Of a stretch of DNA of 40,151 bases, positions 1 through 8,159 are shown piece by piece. Numbering within the stretch: the first letter of the stretch is position 1; the number at the start of each line of letters is the position of its first letter. The notes below the pieces were generated by a model that searched no databases, was not told the DNA's origin, and saw only the letters and a program-made list of their open reading frames with translations. Both the position numbers and the translations under genes were made by a program. Source of the stretch: Telluria beijingensis (lineage in GTDB: Bacteria; Pseudomonadota; Gammaproteobacteria; Burkholderiales; Burkholderiaceae_D); NCBI RefSeq assembly GCF_030770395.1, contig NZ_CP132480.1, positions 1-40,151 on the forward strand. Reading direction: 5' to 3'.

Positions 1-36
1 AAAAACCCCACCATGTGATCATGGTGGGGTTTTTTG
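1..36. terminator. Bidirectional intrinsic terminator
   Basis: A perfect 15-bp inverted repeat (1-15 pairs with 20-34, loop TGAT) carries an A-run on its left flank and a T-run on its right, so it can end transcription on both strands. The gene it serves to the left lies outside the window. Confidence 0.85.
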
Positions 37-125
37 CTTTCCAGCCCCCATCGCTTGTCCCACATCAGCGCCGACGCGCCTACCTCACGGCAACATGCTC
101 TCACCTTCAACAGCAGGAGCATCCC

Positions 126-410
126 ATGGACCAGGCAAACGAATCAGCCACCCTGAGCGACAAACTGACCGGCCCCATCACGGCCGTCATCGACAAGCGC
201 CGCGCCGACCTGATCCCGCTACTACAGGGCAGCACCGGCCAGGCCGCCCAGGCCGCATTGCGCGACGACGAATGCGTGCGCAAGGTCGCCACGTTCTGCT
301 ACCCGCTGCTTCCCGTCCTCGTCCGCCTGGCGGTCAAGGAACCGACCTTCATCAGCTTCGTGCTGAACAACCGTGAAAAAGTCCTCGGCCGCCTGACGAC
401 GCCAGCCTGA
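126..410 (+). CDS. Small hypothetical protein (94 aa)
   Basis: I do not recognise this protein. The ATG at 126 is chosen because an AGGAG-type ribosome site sits just upstream (about 113-118); an upstream in-frame ATG at 15 lies inside the terminator hairpin and is unlikely. The product is a soluble, mostly helical-looking 94-residue protein with no signal peptide or clear membrane segment. Two cysteines lie in the middle (DDECVRKVATFCYP). Its stop at 410 is one base from the end of the convergent MFS gene, with no terminator between them, so the two transcripts must overlap. The coding reading is supported by GC-rich third positions and the good ribosome site. Confidence 0.6.
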   Translation: MDQANESATLSDKLTGPITAVIDKRRADLIPLLQGSTGQAAQAALRDDECVRKVATFCYPLLPVLVRLAVKEPTFISFVLNNREKVLGRLTTPA

Positions 411-411
411 A

Positions 412-1854
412 TCACTGCGCCGTCACGGTCACCGGTTCCGCCGTCTTGGCCACGCTCTCGCCGCGGCTGATGCTGTCGCCATCGTTGCGGCGCAGGCGCC
501 AGAACACCGCCGACGAGAAGACTGTCAGCACCGCCAGCACCGCGAAGCCGTGGTGCAGCGCCTGCGTCACCTGGCCCTGGTTGGTCTGCGACACACCGCC
601 CAGGAACCAGGCGGTGACGATCGACCCGGCTGCCAGACCAAAGCTCATCGACAATTGCTGGAACGAACTGGACATGGTGCTGGCCATGCTGGTGTCCGCC
701 GGCTCGATGTCGGCATAGGCCAGCGTATTCATACTCGAGAATTGCAGCGAGTTGAAGAAGCCCTGCATCAGGCTGATACCCACGATCACCGCCAGCGGCG
801 TGCCCGCATCGACCAGCGTGAACAAGGCGATGGTTACGCCGATCATCATCGTATTGATCAAGAGCACCTGGCGATAGCCGAAGCGCGACAGCAAGCGGGG
901 CGCGAACAGCTTCATGCCCATCGCCGCCAGCGCCGCCGGCATCATCAGCAAGCCCGACTGCCATGCCGGCAAGCCCAGGCCCAACTGGTACAGCAGCGGC
1001 AGCAGGAAGGGCAGGCCGCCGACGCCGAGGCGCGTGATGAAGCCGCCCAGCACCGCGATGCGGAAGGTGCGCACCTTGAGCAGGGTCAGGCGCAGCAAGG
1101 GAAACTTGGTGCGGCAGGCATGCCAGGCATACGCCCCCAGCAGGCCCAGCGCCAGCAGGAAGAGCAGGCCGGCCGTCAGGCCGTCGAGCGTGTGCTCGCC
1201 AAACACTTCCAGCACCCAGGACAGCAGGGCCGTGCCACTGCTGAACAGGATCAGGCCGGGCACGTCGAGCGGGCGCCGCTGTTCCGCGCGGTAGTCAGGC
1301 ATATGGCGCCAGACAAAATACAGCGCAGCCAATCCCACCGGGATATTGACGAAGAAGATGACGCGCCACGACGTCCAGTGCACGATCAGGCCGCCTACGG
1401 TCGGGCCCAGCAGCGGCCCGATCAGGGCCGGGATGATGACGAAGTTCATTGCCCCCAGCAACTCGTTCTTGGGGAAGGTGCGCACGATCGCCAGGCGGCC
1501 GATCGGGATCATCATGGCTCCGCCCAGGCCCTGCAGCAGGCGCGCGCCGGTCATCATGTGGGCGCTCACTGACAGCCCGCACAGCACGGAGGCGAAGGTG
1601 AAGATGGCGATCGCGGTAAAGAACACGCGCCGGGTGCCGAAGCGGTCGGCCATCCAGCCGCTCAGGGGAATGCCGACCGCCAGGCCGAGGATATAGCTGG
1701 TGACGACCGATTTCAGGCTCAGCGGAGTGACGCCAAGGCTGGCGGCAATGCTGGGAATGGCGGTATTGACGATGGTCGCGTCCAACTGCTCCATGAACAG
1801 GGCAGTGGCGACGAGCCAGGGAAGATAACGCTTGAGGGTGGGCGAAGGAGTCAA
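412..1854 (-). CDS. MFS transporter, DHA2 (EmrB/QacA-like) family
   Basis: A 480-residue inner-membrane proton-coupled exporter of the 14-TM drug:H+ antiporter type. The N-terminus carries the DHA2 signature MEQLDATIVNTAIPSIA in TM1. Motif A follows as GWMADRFGTRRVF in the loop after TM2, and then ARLLQGLGGAMMIPIGR. The remaining sequence is a regular series of hydrophobic segments to about residue 455, with a short charged tail. The length fits the family (470-520). Substrate cannot be told from sequence; relatives export drugs, dyes or small toxic metabolites. No membrane-fusion partner or TolC gene lies beside it, and no local regulator is evident. It ends tail to tail with the small gene at 126-410. 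Confidence 0.9.
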   Translation of the reverse strand: MTPSPTLKRYLPWLVATALFMEQLDATIVNTAIPSIAASLGVTPLSLKSVVTSYILGLAVGIPLSGWMADRFGTRRVFFTAIAIFTFASVLCGLSVSAHMMTGARLLQGLGGAMMIPIGRLAIVRTFPKNELLGAMNFVIIPALIGPLLGPTVGGLIVHWTSWRVIFFVNIPVGLAALYFVWRHMPDYRAEQRRPLDVPGLILFSSGTALLSWVLEVFGEHTLDGLTAGLLFLLALGLLGAYAWHACRTKFPLLRLTLLKVRTFRIAVLGGFITRLGVGGLPFLLPLLYQLGLGLPAWQSGLLMMPAALAAMGMKLFAPRLLSRFGYRQVLLINTMMIGVTIALFTLVDAGTPLAVIVGISLMQGFFNSLQFSSMNTLAYADIEPADTSMASTMSSSFQQLSMSFGLAAGSIVTAWFLGGVSQTNQGQVTQALHHGFAVLAVLTVFSSAVFWRLRRNDGDSISRGESVAKTAEPVTVTAQ

Positions 1855-1976
1855 TCGGGCCTCATGGAAACAGCTGGCGGCAGCAACCGCGCGAGTCCCG
1901 ATTGTGTCATGTATTGCAATTTACGCGCGCCATGGACCGGGAAAGCCCGACCATGCGCGTGTCGCATTGCAAGACA

Positions 1977-2543
1977 TCAGAAGCGGTAAGCCGCCTTGGC
2001 GATGAACCAGTTGGCGCCCGCGTTCGGGCTCTTGATGCTGGCGTTCGAATAGTGCTGGTAGCGCAGGCCGAAATCCCATTTCGGGGTGGTATAGCCGATG
2101 CCGATGTGGTCGCCGAACTGGAAGGCGGTCGACAGTTCTTTATCCTCGTTCTTGTACAGGGTGGAGAACAGGTTGACGCCGATACCGATCTCGCCATACA
2201 GGCCGAGCTTGCTGTCATTCTGGTAGCGGAATACCGGGGTGAAGCCGATGGCCATCAGGTTCTTGTTCTGGCCGCGGACATTTTCATAGGAATTCAGGCG
2301 CCACAGGGCCAGGTTGCCTTCCCAATAACCCGACAGGTGGCGACCGCTGCCGGCGAACCAGCGCTTTTCCCAGTCGGACTGGACCGCGATGCGGTACATG
2401 CGCTGCTGCGGATTGGTGCCGAACTCGAACGACGCCGAGTCGATATAGCCATTGCCCACGGTGGACTGGGCCAACGCGAGCGGAGCGAACAGCGCGGCGC
2501 AGACAGCAGCCAGCGCGCCAATTTTTTTCTTAGTAGTGATCAT
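1977..2543 (-). CDS. PagL-like lipid A 3-O-deacylase (acyloxyacyl hydrolase family)
   Basis: A 188-residue predicted outer-membrane beta-barrel. The ATG at 2543 is preceded by AAGGA and begins a signal peptide (MITTKKK, hydrophobic stretch, ALA|Q cleavage near residue 25). Alternating amphipathic strands follow, ending in a C-terminal aromatic residue (AYRF), typical of BAM substrates. PagL removes the 3-O acyl chain from lipid A. The active-site segment HYSNASIKSPN is clear (His164, Ser166). From memory, the third catalytic residue of Pseudomonas PagL is a Glu 14 residues after the His; here that position (178) is Asn in GANWF. The enzyme may use another acid, be weak or be inactive. It is monocistronic and divergent from the SUFU gene. 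Confidence 0.82.
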   Translation of the reverse strand: MITTKKKIGALAAVCAALFAPLALAQSTVGNGYIDSASFEFGTNPQQRMYRIAVQSDWEKRWFAGSGRHLSGYWEGNLALWRLNSYENVRGQNKNLMAIGFTPVFRYQNDSKLGLYGEIGIGVNLFSTLYKNEDKELSTAFQFGDHIGIGYTTPKWDFGLRYQHYSNASIKSPNAGANWFIAKAAYRF

Positions 2544-2584
2544 GGGTATCCTTGGGAAGGAGAGCGTATTTCTATCTGATGCGT

Positions 2585-2606
2585 TATTGTACAAGCGAGA
2601 ACAATA
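2585..2606. promoter_or_regulatory. Inverted repeat TATTGT-N10-ACAATA over the deacylase promoter
   Basis: Perfect 6-bp arms (2585-2590 and 2601-2606) lie in the 137-bp gap between two divergent genes. On the minus strand the left arm contains TACAAT, a plausible -10 for the PagL-like gene about 45 bp upstream of its ATG. A bound regulator could therefore control that gene. No regulator gene is adjacent. Confidence 0.35.
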
Positions 2607-2680
2607 GCGTGCTGGCGGCCACGCAACCATGTGACGAAGGTATCATAGACGCCCGCCGTAACCGAACCACATCAATAATA

Positions 2681-3391
2681 ATGGTCGAACCAACAGAACC
2701 CAGCATCGCCCCCCTGTATCCGCTCGCCGCACCGATGGCGCGCCAGCCCGAACCCGCGGTGCTGCCCCACGATCCGGTGGCCGAACACATCGCCGCCCAC
2801 CTGGGCAAGCCTGCCCTGTACTTCCACGAAACCGAAACGGGCGAGAGCCAGGTCGACATCCACGTGATCGGCCCGACCGAGGCCTTCCCCCACGTGCGCC
2901 TGGTGACCTCGGGCATGAGCCGGCAACCGATGAACGTCCCGGAAGGCGCGCCGGCCTATGCCGAGCTGATGATTGCCCTGCCGGCGGACTGGAAGCTGGA
3001 CGAAGCGTCGATGCAGGACGCGCGCTGGTACTGGCCGATCGCCCTGCTGCGCCACCTGGCGCACTATCCGAACAAGCAGCGCACCTGGATCGGCCTGGGC
3101 CACTCGCTGCCCAACGGCAACCCGGCCAAGCCGTATACGGAGGGTGTGGGCTTCTGCGGCGTCGTCGTCCTGCCGCCCGTGTCGGCGCCGGAACCCTTCC
3201 ACTCGCTCACGGTCGACGGCAAGGACGTCTACTTCCATTGCGTGGTGCCGCTGTTCAAGGAAGAACTGAACCTGGCGCGCCGCCGCGGCTTTGCCGAACT
3301 GCTGGACAAGTTCAACGAGTACGACGTCACCGACCTGGTCGATCCGGCCCGCAAGAACACGGCCCGCAAGAAGTTCCTCGGCCTGTTCTAA
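2681..3391 (+). CDS. Suppressor-of-fused (SUFU) domain protein
   Basis: A 236-residue cytoplasmic protein. The region from about residue 30 to 215 resembles the SUFU domain (PF05076) found in many bacteria: PVAEHIAAHLG near the start, then IDVHVIGPTEAFPHVRLVTSGMS-like strands, YAELMIALPADW, and WPIALLRHLAHYP. Bacterial members are of unknown function; some are immunity proteins against polymorphic toxins, others are solitary housekeeping-like genes. No toxin gene lies nearby, so an immunity role is not supported here. The start ATG at 2681 follows an AT-rich stretch with no strong ribosome site; an upstream in-frame start (2552) would overlap the divergent promoter region. It ends at a bidirectional terminator. 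Confidence 0.78.
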   Translation: MVEPTEPSIAPLYPLAAPMARQPEPAVLPHDPVAEHIAAHLGKPALYFHETETGESQVDIHVIGPTEAFPHVRLVTSGMSRQPMNVPEGAPAYAELMIALPADWKLDEASMQDARWYWPIALLRHLAHYPNKQRTWIGLGHSLPNGNPAKPYTEGVGFCGVVVLPPVSAPEPFHSLTVDGKDVYFHCVVPLFKEELNLARRRGFAELLDKFNEYDVTDLVDPARKNTARKKFLGLF

Positions 3392-3399
3392 GCCGCCTC

Positions 3400-3434
3400 A
3401 AAAAAAAGCCGGGCACGCCATGCCCGGCTTTTAT
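3400..3434. terminator. Bidirectional intrinsic terminator
   Basis: A 10-bp stem (AAGCCGGGCA, loop CGCCA, TGCCCGGCTT) is flanked by an A-run on the left and a T-rich tail on the right. It sits between the convergent SUFU and M20 genes and can end both transcripts. Confidence 0.88.
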
Positions 3435-3439
3435 TCCGT

Positions 3440-4633
3440 TCAGGCGACAGGCAAGCTCATCTCTGCCAACCGCACCCAGTAGCTGGCGCCGATCGGCAGC
3501 AGGTTGTCGTTGAAATCATAGCTGGCATTGTGCAGCTGGCAAGGGCCGAGCCCGTGGCCGCCGGCGCGATGTTCGCCTTCGCCATTGCCGATGAAAACAT
3601 AGCAGCCCGGTTTTGCATGCAGCATGAAGGCGAAGTCCTCGGCGCCCATGGTCGGTTCGACATTGGCGTTGACCTGCGCCGGCCCGGCCACCGCGCGCAT
3701 CGCCTCGATCGCGAACGCCGTCTGTTCCGGATGGTTCACCAACGGCGGGTAATTACGCTTGAAGCCGAAATCGATGCTGGCGCCAAAGCCGGTGGCGATC
3801 CCATTGGCCATCTCCTGCATGCGGCGCTCGATCAGGTCGAGCACTTCAGTGCTGAAGGTGCGCACGGTGCCGACCAGTTCGGCTTCGTCAGGGATGATGT
3901 TGGTGGCACTCCCCGCATGGATCTGGGTGATCGACAGCACGGCGGTGTGCAGCGGATTTTTCTCGCGCGAGACGATGGTCTGCCAGGCTTGCGCGATCTG
4001 CACCGCCACCATCACCGGATCGATGCCGCGGTGCGGCTGCGCCGCGTGGGCGCCCTTGCCGCGCACGGTCACGCGGAACTCGTTACTGGACGCCATCATC
4101 GGGCCGGATACCACGCCGAAATGCCCTTCCGGGATGCCTGGCCAATTGTGCATGCCATACACGGCATCCATCGGGAAGCGCTCGAACAGGCCGTCCTCGA
4201 TCATGCGCCTGGCGCCGCCACCGCCTTCTTCGGCCGGTTGGAAGATCAAATAGACGGTGCCATCGAAATTGCGGTGCTGCGCCAGGTAGTGGGCGGCGCC
4301 GAGCAGCATCGCGGTGTGGCCGTCATGGCCGCAGGCGTGCATCTTGCCGGCATGGGTCGAGGCATGCTCGAAGCCATTCAGTTCTTGCATGGGCAGCGCG
4401 TCCATGTCGGCGCGCAGGCCGATCGCGCGATCGGACGTGCCGTTCTTGACGATGCCGACCACGCCGGTCACGCCCAGGCCGCGGACGACCGGAATGCCCC
4501 ATGCCGTCAGGCGCTCGGCGACGATTTCCGCGGTGCGGTGTTCTTCGTAGCACAGCTCTGGATGCGCGTGCAGGTCGCGCCGGATCGCCTGGATTTCGGC
4601 TTGTGAAGCCAGGATAGGTTCCACCAGTTTCAT
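3440..4633 (-). CDS. M20 family amidohydrolase (N-acyl amino acid / hippurate hydrolase type)
   Basis: A 397-residue cytoplasmic metallo-amidohydrolase that removes acyl groups from N-acylated amino acids or related amides. The family motifs are in order: RRDLHAHPELCYEEHRTAE near the N-terminus, GLRADMDALPMQE, the metal-binding HACGHDGHTAMLLGAA, QPAEEGGGGA with the catalytic Glu pair, GMHNWPG, and MGAEDFAFM near the C-terminus. The dimerisation (lid) domain lies between. The length is typical (380-400). The ATG at 4633 follows GAGGAG at good spacing. A much longer open frame continues upstream, but it runs antisense through the molybdopterin gene and is not coding. The exact substrate cannot be assigned; HipO/AbgB/IAA-amino-acid hydrolase relatives share these motifs. 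Confidence 0.9.
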   Translation of the reverse strand: MKLVEPILASQAEIQAIRRDLHAHPELCYEEHRTAEIVAERLTAWGIPVVRGLGVTGVVGIVKNGTSDRAIGLRADMDALPMQELNGFEHASTHAGKMHACGHDGHTAMLLGAAHYLAQHRNFDGTVYLIFQPAEEGGGGARRMIEDGLFERFPMDAVYGMHNWPGIPEGHFGVVSGPMMASSNEFRVTVRGKGAHAAQPHRGIDPVMVAVQIAQAWQTIVSREKNPLHTAVLSITQIHAGSATNIIPDEAELVGTVRTFSTEVLDLIERRMQEMANGIATGFGASIDFGFKRNYPPLVNHPEQTAFAIEAMRAVAGPAQVNANVEPTMGAEDFAFMLHAKPGCYVFIGNGEGEHRAGGHGLGPCQLHNASYDFNDNLLPIGASYWVRLAEMSLPVA

Positions 4634-4691
4634 CGTGTTCTCCTCGCTGTTGGCGAATGTCTTGCCACGCTTGCATGGCATCGTTTTAACT

Positions 4692-4697
4692 ATTGTA
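4692..4697 (-). promoter_or_regulatory. Possible -10 element of the M20 gene
   Basis: TACAAT on the minus strand lies about 60 bp upstream of the ATG. The sequence 17 bp further up (TTTCAA) is only a partial match to a -35 box, so this is tentative. Confidence 0.35.
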
Positions 4698-4792
4698 GCT
4701 CGCCTCAAACAGTGTTGAAAGAGGAGGGGACGAAGCCCGGTGGAATCGTATAAAGTATTGGATTCACGCAGTTTTTTCACCCGAATAACAAG

Positions 4793-6895
4793 ATGACCAC
4801 AACCCTCGTCCGCGCCACCTGCCCCCACGATTGTCCCGATACCTGCGCCATCCTCGTCAAAGTCGAAGACGGCGTCGCGACCGAAGTAAAGGGCGACCCG
4901 GAGCACCCGACCACGGCCGGGGTGTTGTGCACCAAGGTGTCGCGCTATATCGACCGCACCTATCACCCGGACCGGGTTCTGTATCCGATGCGCCGCGTGG
5001 GCCGCAAGGGAGAGGGAAAATTCGAGCGCATCAGCTGGGACGAAGCCCTCGACACCATCGCAGGACGTCTCAAGGAAATCAGTGCGCGCGACCCGGAAGC
5101 CATCCTGCCCTATAGCTACTGCGGCACCATGGGCCTGGTGCAGGGCGAATCGATGTCGCTGCGCTTTTTCAATCAACTGGGCGCCTCGCTGCTCGATCGC
5201 ACCATCTGCGCCACCGCCGGCGCCGCGGGTTATCGCTACACCATCGGCAGTTCGATCGGCACCGACCTCGAGGAGTTCCAGGACGCGAAGCTGATCTTGA
5301 TCTGGGGCGGCAACCCGATTGCCTCCAACCTGCATTTCTGGATGCGCGCGCAGGAGGCCAAGCGTCGCGGCGCGACCCTGATCGCGATCGACCCGTATCG
5401 CTCCCTGACGGCCGAGAAGTGTCACCAGCACATCGCCCTGCTGCCTGGCACCGATGCCGCGCTGGCGCTGGGCATGATGCATGTCCTGATCAAGGAAGAC
5501 CTGCTCGACCACGACTATATCGAGCACTACACCCTCGGCTTCGAACCATTGAAGGCGCGCGCCCTCGAATGGACGCCTGAACGCACCGCCGAAACCTGCG
5601 GCATCACGGTCGACGAAGTGGTCAACCTGGCCCGCCTGTACGGCCAGACCGCGAAGAACGGCGAAGCGGCCGCGATCCGCGTCAACTACGGCATCCAGCG
5701 CGTGCGCGGCGGCGGCATGGCGGTGCGCAACATCACCTGCCTGCCAGCGCTGGTGGGCGCCTGGCGCCTGCCGGCCGGCGGCATCCAGCTGTCGACCTCG
5801 GCCTCGTTCCCGACCAACCGCCCGGCGCTGCAGCGTCCGGACCTGTTGGCCGGCCGCACCCCGCGCACGATCAATATGACCACCATCGGCGACGACCTGC
5901 TCAAGGAGGCGTCGCCCGACTTCGGCCCGAAGATCGAAGCCGTCATCGTCTATAACGCCAACCCGCTGGCGATCGCGCCCGATTCGCGCAAGGTGCAGCA
6001 GGGCTTCGAGCGCGAAGACCTGTTCACCGTGGTGCTTGAACATTTCCATACCGATAGCGCTGACTATGCCGACATCCTGCTGCCGGCCACCACCCAGCTC
6101 GAGCACGTCGATGCGCACCTGGCCTATGGCCACCTGTACATGATGGCGAACAACGCCGCGATCGCGCCGGTCGGCGAATCGAAGCCGAATACCGAATTCT
6201 TCCGCCTGCTGGCGGCGCGCATGGGTTTCCAGGATCCGTGCTTCCAGGAGAGCGACGACGAGATCGCGGCCCAGGCCTTCAACAAGAGCGATGCGCGCGC
6301 GGTCCACTTCGACTGGGAATCGCTCAAGCGCAGCGGCTGGAACAAGTTGAACATGCCACGCGCGCCGTTCGCCGCGGGCGGCTTCACGACCCCGTCCGGC
6401 AAGTGCGAGTTCTTTTCAGAGAGCATGCTGGCCGATGGCCTCGATCCGGTGCCGACCTATATTCCGCCGTATGAATCGGTCGCATCGAATCCCGAACTGG
6501 CAGCAAAGTACCCGCTGGCGATGATTTCTCCGCCGGCGCGGAACTTCCTTAACTCAACGTTTGTCAATGTAAAGAGCCTGCGCGCAACTGAGGGCGAACC
6601 GCACCTCGACATCCACCCGAACGACGCTGCCGCACGCGGCATCGCCCACGGAGAGATGGCGCGCATTTTTAACGACCGCGGTTCGTTCATCGCCCGCGCA
6701 CGCGTGACCGACAAGGCGCGTGCTGGATTGGTGGTGGGCTTGTCCGTCTGGTGGAAGAAACTCGCCAGCGACGGCAAGAACGCCAACGAAGTCACCAGCC
6801 AGCGTTTGACCGATATGGGGCGGGCGCCCACTTTCTACGACACCCTGGTGCAGGTCGAAAGAGCTGCACCTTTGACGCGAGATGAATCCATCTAG
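4793..6895 (+). CDS. Molybdopterin-dependent oxidoreductase with N-terminal [4Fe-4S] site
   Basis: A 700-residue member of the DMSO reductase/formate dehydrogenase superfamily (COG0243). Cys10, Cys14, Cys18 and Cys46 (ATCPHDCPDTC ... VLCTK) form the [4Fe-4S] site. The catalytic region follows, with SWDEALDTIAGRL, GTMGLVQGESMS and DRTICATAGAAGY, then IWGGNPIASNLHFW and IDPYRS. The molybdopterin dinucleotide-binding domain occupies about residues 590-690 (HPNDAAARGIAHGEMARIFNDRG). The Cys in TICATAGA is a candidate Mo ligand by position, but this is inference. There is no twin-arginine signal, so the enzyme should be cytoplasmic, and no small Fe-S or membrane subunit is encoded nearby. Substrate unknown. 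The 3' end overlaps the next gene by 14 bp. Confidence 0.88.
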   Translation: MTTTLVRATCPHDCPDTCAILVKVEDGVATEVKGDPEHPTTAGVLCTKVSRYIDRTYHPDRVLYPMRRVGRKGEGKFERISWDEALDTIAGRLKEISARDPEAILPYSYCGTMGLVQGESMSLRFFNQLGASLLDRTICATAGAAGYRYTIGSSIGTDLEEFQDAKLILIWGGNPIASNLHFWMRAQEAKRRGATLIAIDPYRSLTAEKCHQHIALLPGTDAALALGMMHVLIKEDLLDHDYIEHYTLGFEPLKARALEWTPERTAETCGITVDEVVNLARLYGQTAKNGEAAAIRVNYGIQRVRGGGMAVRNITCLPALVGAWRLPAGGIQLSTSASFPTNRPALQRPDLLAGRTPRTINMTTIGDDLLKEASPDFGPKIEAVIVYNANPLAIAPDSRKVQQGFEREDLFTVVLEHFHTDSADYADILLPATTQLEHVDAHLAYGHLYMMANNAAIAPVGESKPNTEFFRLLAARMGFQDPCFQESDDEIAAQAFNKSDARAVHFDWESLKRSGWNKLNMPRAPFAAGGFTTPSGKCEFFSESMLADGLDPVPTYIPPYESVASNPELAAKYPLAMISPPARNFLNSTFVNVKSLRATEGEPHLDIHPNDAAARGIAHGEMARIFNDRGSFIARARVTDKARAGLVVGLSVWWKKLASDGKNANEVTSQRLTDMGRAPTFYDTLVQVERAAPLTRDESI

Positions 6896-7997
6896 ATTTT
6901 CCCGGGCCTTCAAGCCAGTCATGGCCGCCGCAGCCGCGGCCCTCATGTTGTCAAGCTGCTCATCCCTCTCTTACTACACCCAGGCCGCGCAAGGCCAGCT
7001 GCAATTGCTGACCAACGCGCGACCGATCGACGACTGGATCGCCGATAGCAATACCGACGTCAAGCTGCGCCACCGCCTCGAATCGGCGCGCCAGATCCGC
7101 CGCTTCGCCATCCAGGAAATGAAGCTGCCCGATAACGGCAGCTATACCAATTACACCAGTCTCGGCCGCCAATATGTGCTGTGGAACGTGGTCGCCACGC
7201 CCGAGTTGTCGCTGAAGCCGATCCAGTGGTGCTTCCCGGTGGCCGGCTGCGTGAATTACCGCGGCTACTACAGCAAGGACCAGGCCCAGACGTATGCGAA
7301 GCAACTACGCGCGCAGGGCCACGATGTCGAAGTCGGCGGCGTGAGCGCCTATTCGACCCTGGGCTGGTTCAGCGATCCGCTGATGTCGACCTTCATCAAT
7401 TATCCGGACGCCGAACTGGCGCGCCTGATCTTCCATGAACTGGCGCACCAGGTCGTGTACGTGGCGGGCGATTCGCAGTTCAACGAATCCTTCGCCAGCG
7501 CGGTGGAGCAGGCCGGCGTGGAAGCCTGGCTGGAACGCTTCGGCAACCCCCAGATGAGCGAAGCGTACGAGCGCTACAAGAGCCGCAAGAGCGACTTCCT
7601 GGCCCTGCTGCTGCGCTATCGCGGCGAACTCGAACGTACCTACAAGAGCATGGAGCCCGACGGCGTCAAGCGCGCCACCAAGGCGCGCCTGTTCCTGGCG
7701 CTGCAGGACGACTACCAGGTGCTCAAGGCGAACTGGGGCGGTTATGCGGGCTACGACCGTTTCTTCGCCGAGCCGCTGTCGAATGCTCACCTGGCATCGG
7801 TCGCGACCTATAACGATTTCGTGCCGGCATTTCGCGCTTTGCTGCGCCGCGAGAAGACCTGGAACAACTTCTACAAGGCGGCCAACCGCCTGGCCAGGCT
7901 CGACAAGGAAGCGCGTCACCAGGCCTTGAAGCGGCTGGGCGCGACCGTCGTGCCTGCGCCGCTGGTGGTGCAGCGCACCATCGGCGCCTCGCCGTAG
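6882..7997 (+). CDS. Lipoprotein metallo-aminopeptidase (PF10023 family)
   Basis: A 371-residue protein with a lipobox signal peptide (MLSSC, lipidated Cys26), so it should be anchored to a membrane from the periplasmic side. The zinc-protease motif is HELAHQ (about residues 185-190), followed by a downstream Glu in FNESFASAVEQAGVEAWL. The arrangement matches the proteobacterial family annotated as predicted aminopeptidase (DUF2265/Aminopep). Its ATG lies inside the 3' end of the molybdopterin oxidoreductase gene (14-bp overlap in another frame), so translation is probably coupled. That a cytoplasmic Mo enzyme and a surface lipoprotein share a transcript is odd, and no common function is evident. 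Confidence 0.83.
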   Translation: MNPSRFSRAFKPVMAAAAAALMLSSCSSLSYYTQAAQGQLQLLTNARPIDDWIADSNTDVKLRHRLESARQIRRFAIQEMKLPDNGSYTNYTSLGRQYVLWNVVATPELSLKPIQWCFPVAGCVNYRGYYSKDQAQTYAKQLRAQGHDVEVGGVSAYSTLGWFSDPLMSTFINYPDAELARLIFHELAHQVVYVAGDSQFNESFASAVEQAGVEAWLERFGNPQMSEAYERYKSRKSDFLALLLRYRGELERTYKSMEPDGVKRATKARLFLALQDDYQVLKANWGGYAGYDRFFAEPLSNAHLASVATYNDFVPAFRALLRREKTWNNFYKAANRLARLDKEARHQALKRLGATVVPAPLVVQRTIGASP

Positions 7998-8159
7998 AGG
8001 ACCGGTTCCAATCTCGGTAAAACCGCTTGCGTGCAGGGGCGCTGCCCGATAGCATCACAATCAGCGATGGCAAAGGGCTAACGCACGCATGCGCCGGCAA
8101 TCACCCCCGGCCGCCGATCATAATAAATCGCGACAGCGATACTGAGACAGAGGTGACCG

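Noticed and set aside
2681..3391. SUFU-domain gene as immunity protein of a polymorphic toxin system
   Set aside because: No toxin, Rhs, VgrG or CDI gene lies nearby; its neighbours are ordinary.
3440..6307. A 955-codon minus-strand open frame covering the M20 gene and much of the molybdopterin gene
   Set aside because: Only the part from 4633 downward matches a protein family; the rest is antisense to a clear gene and is a GC-bias shadow.
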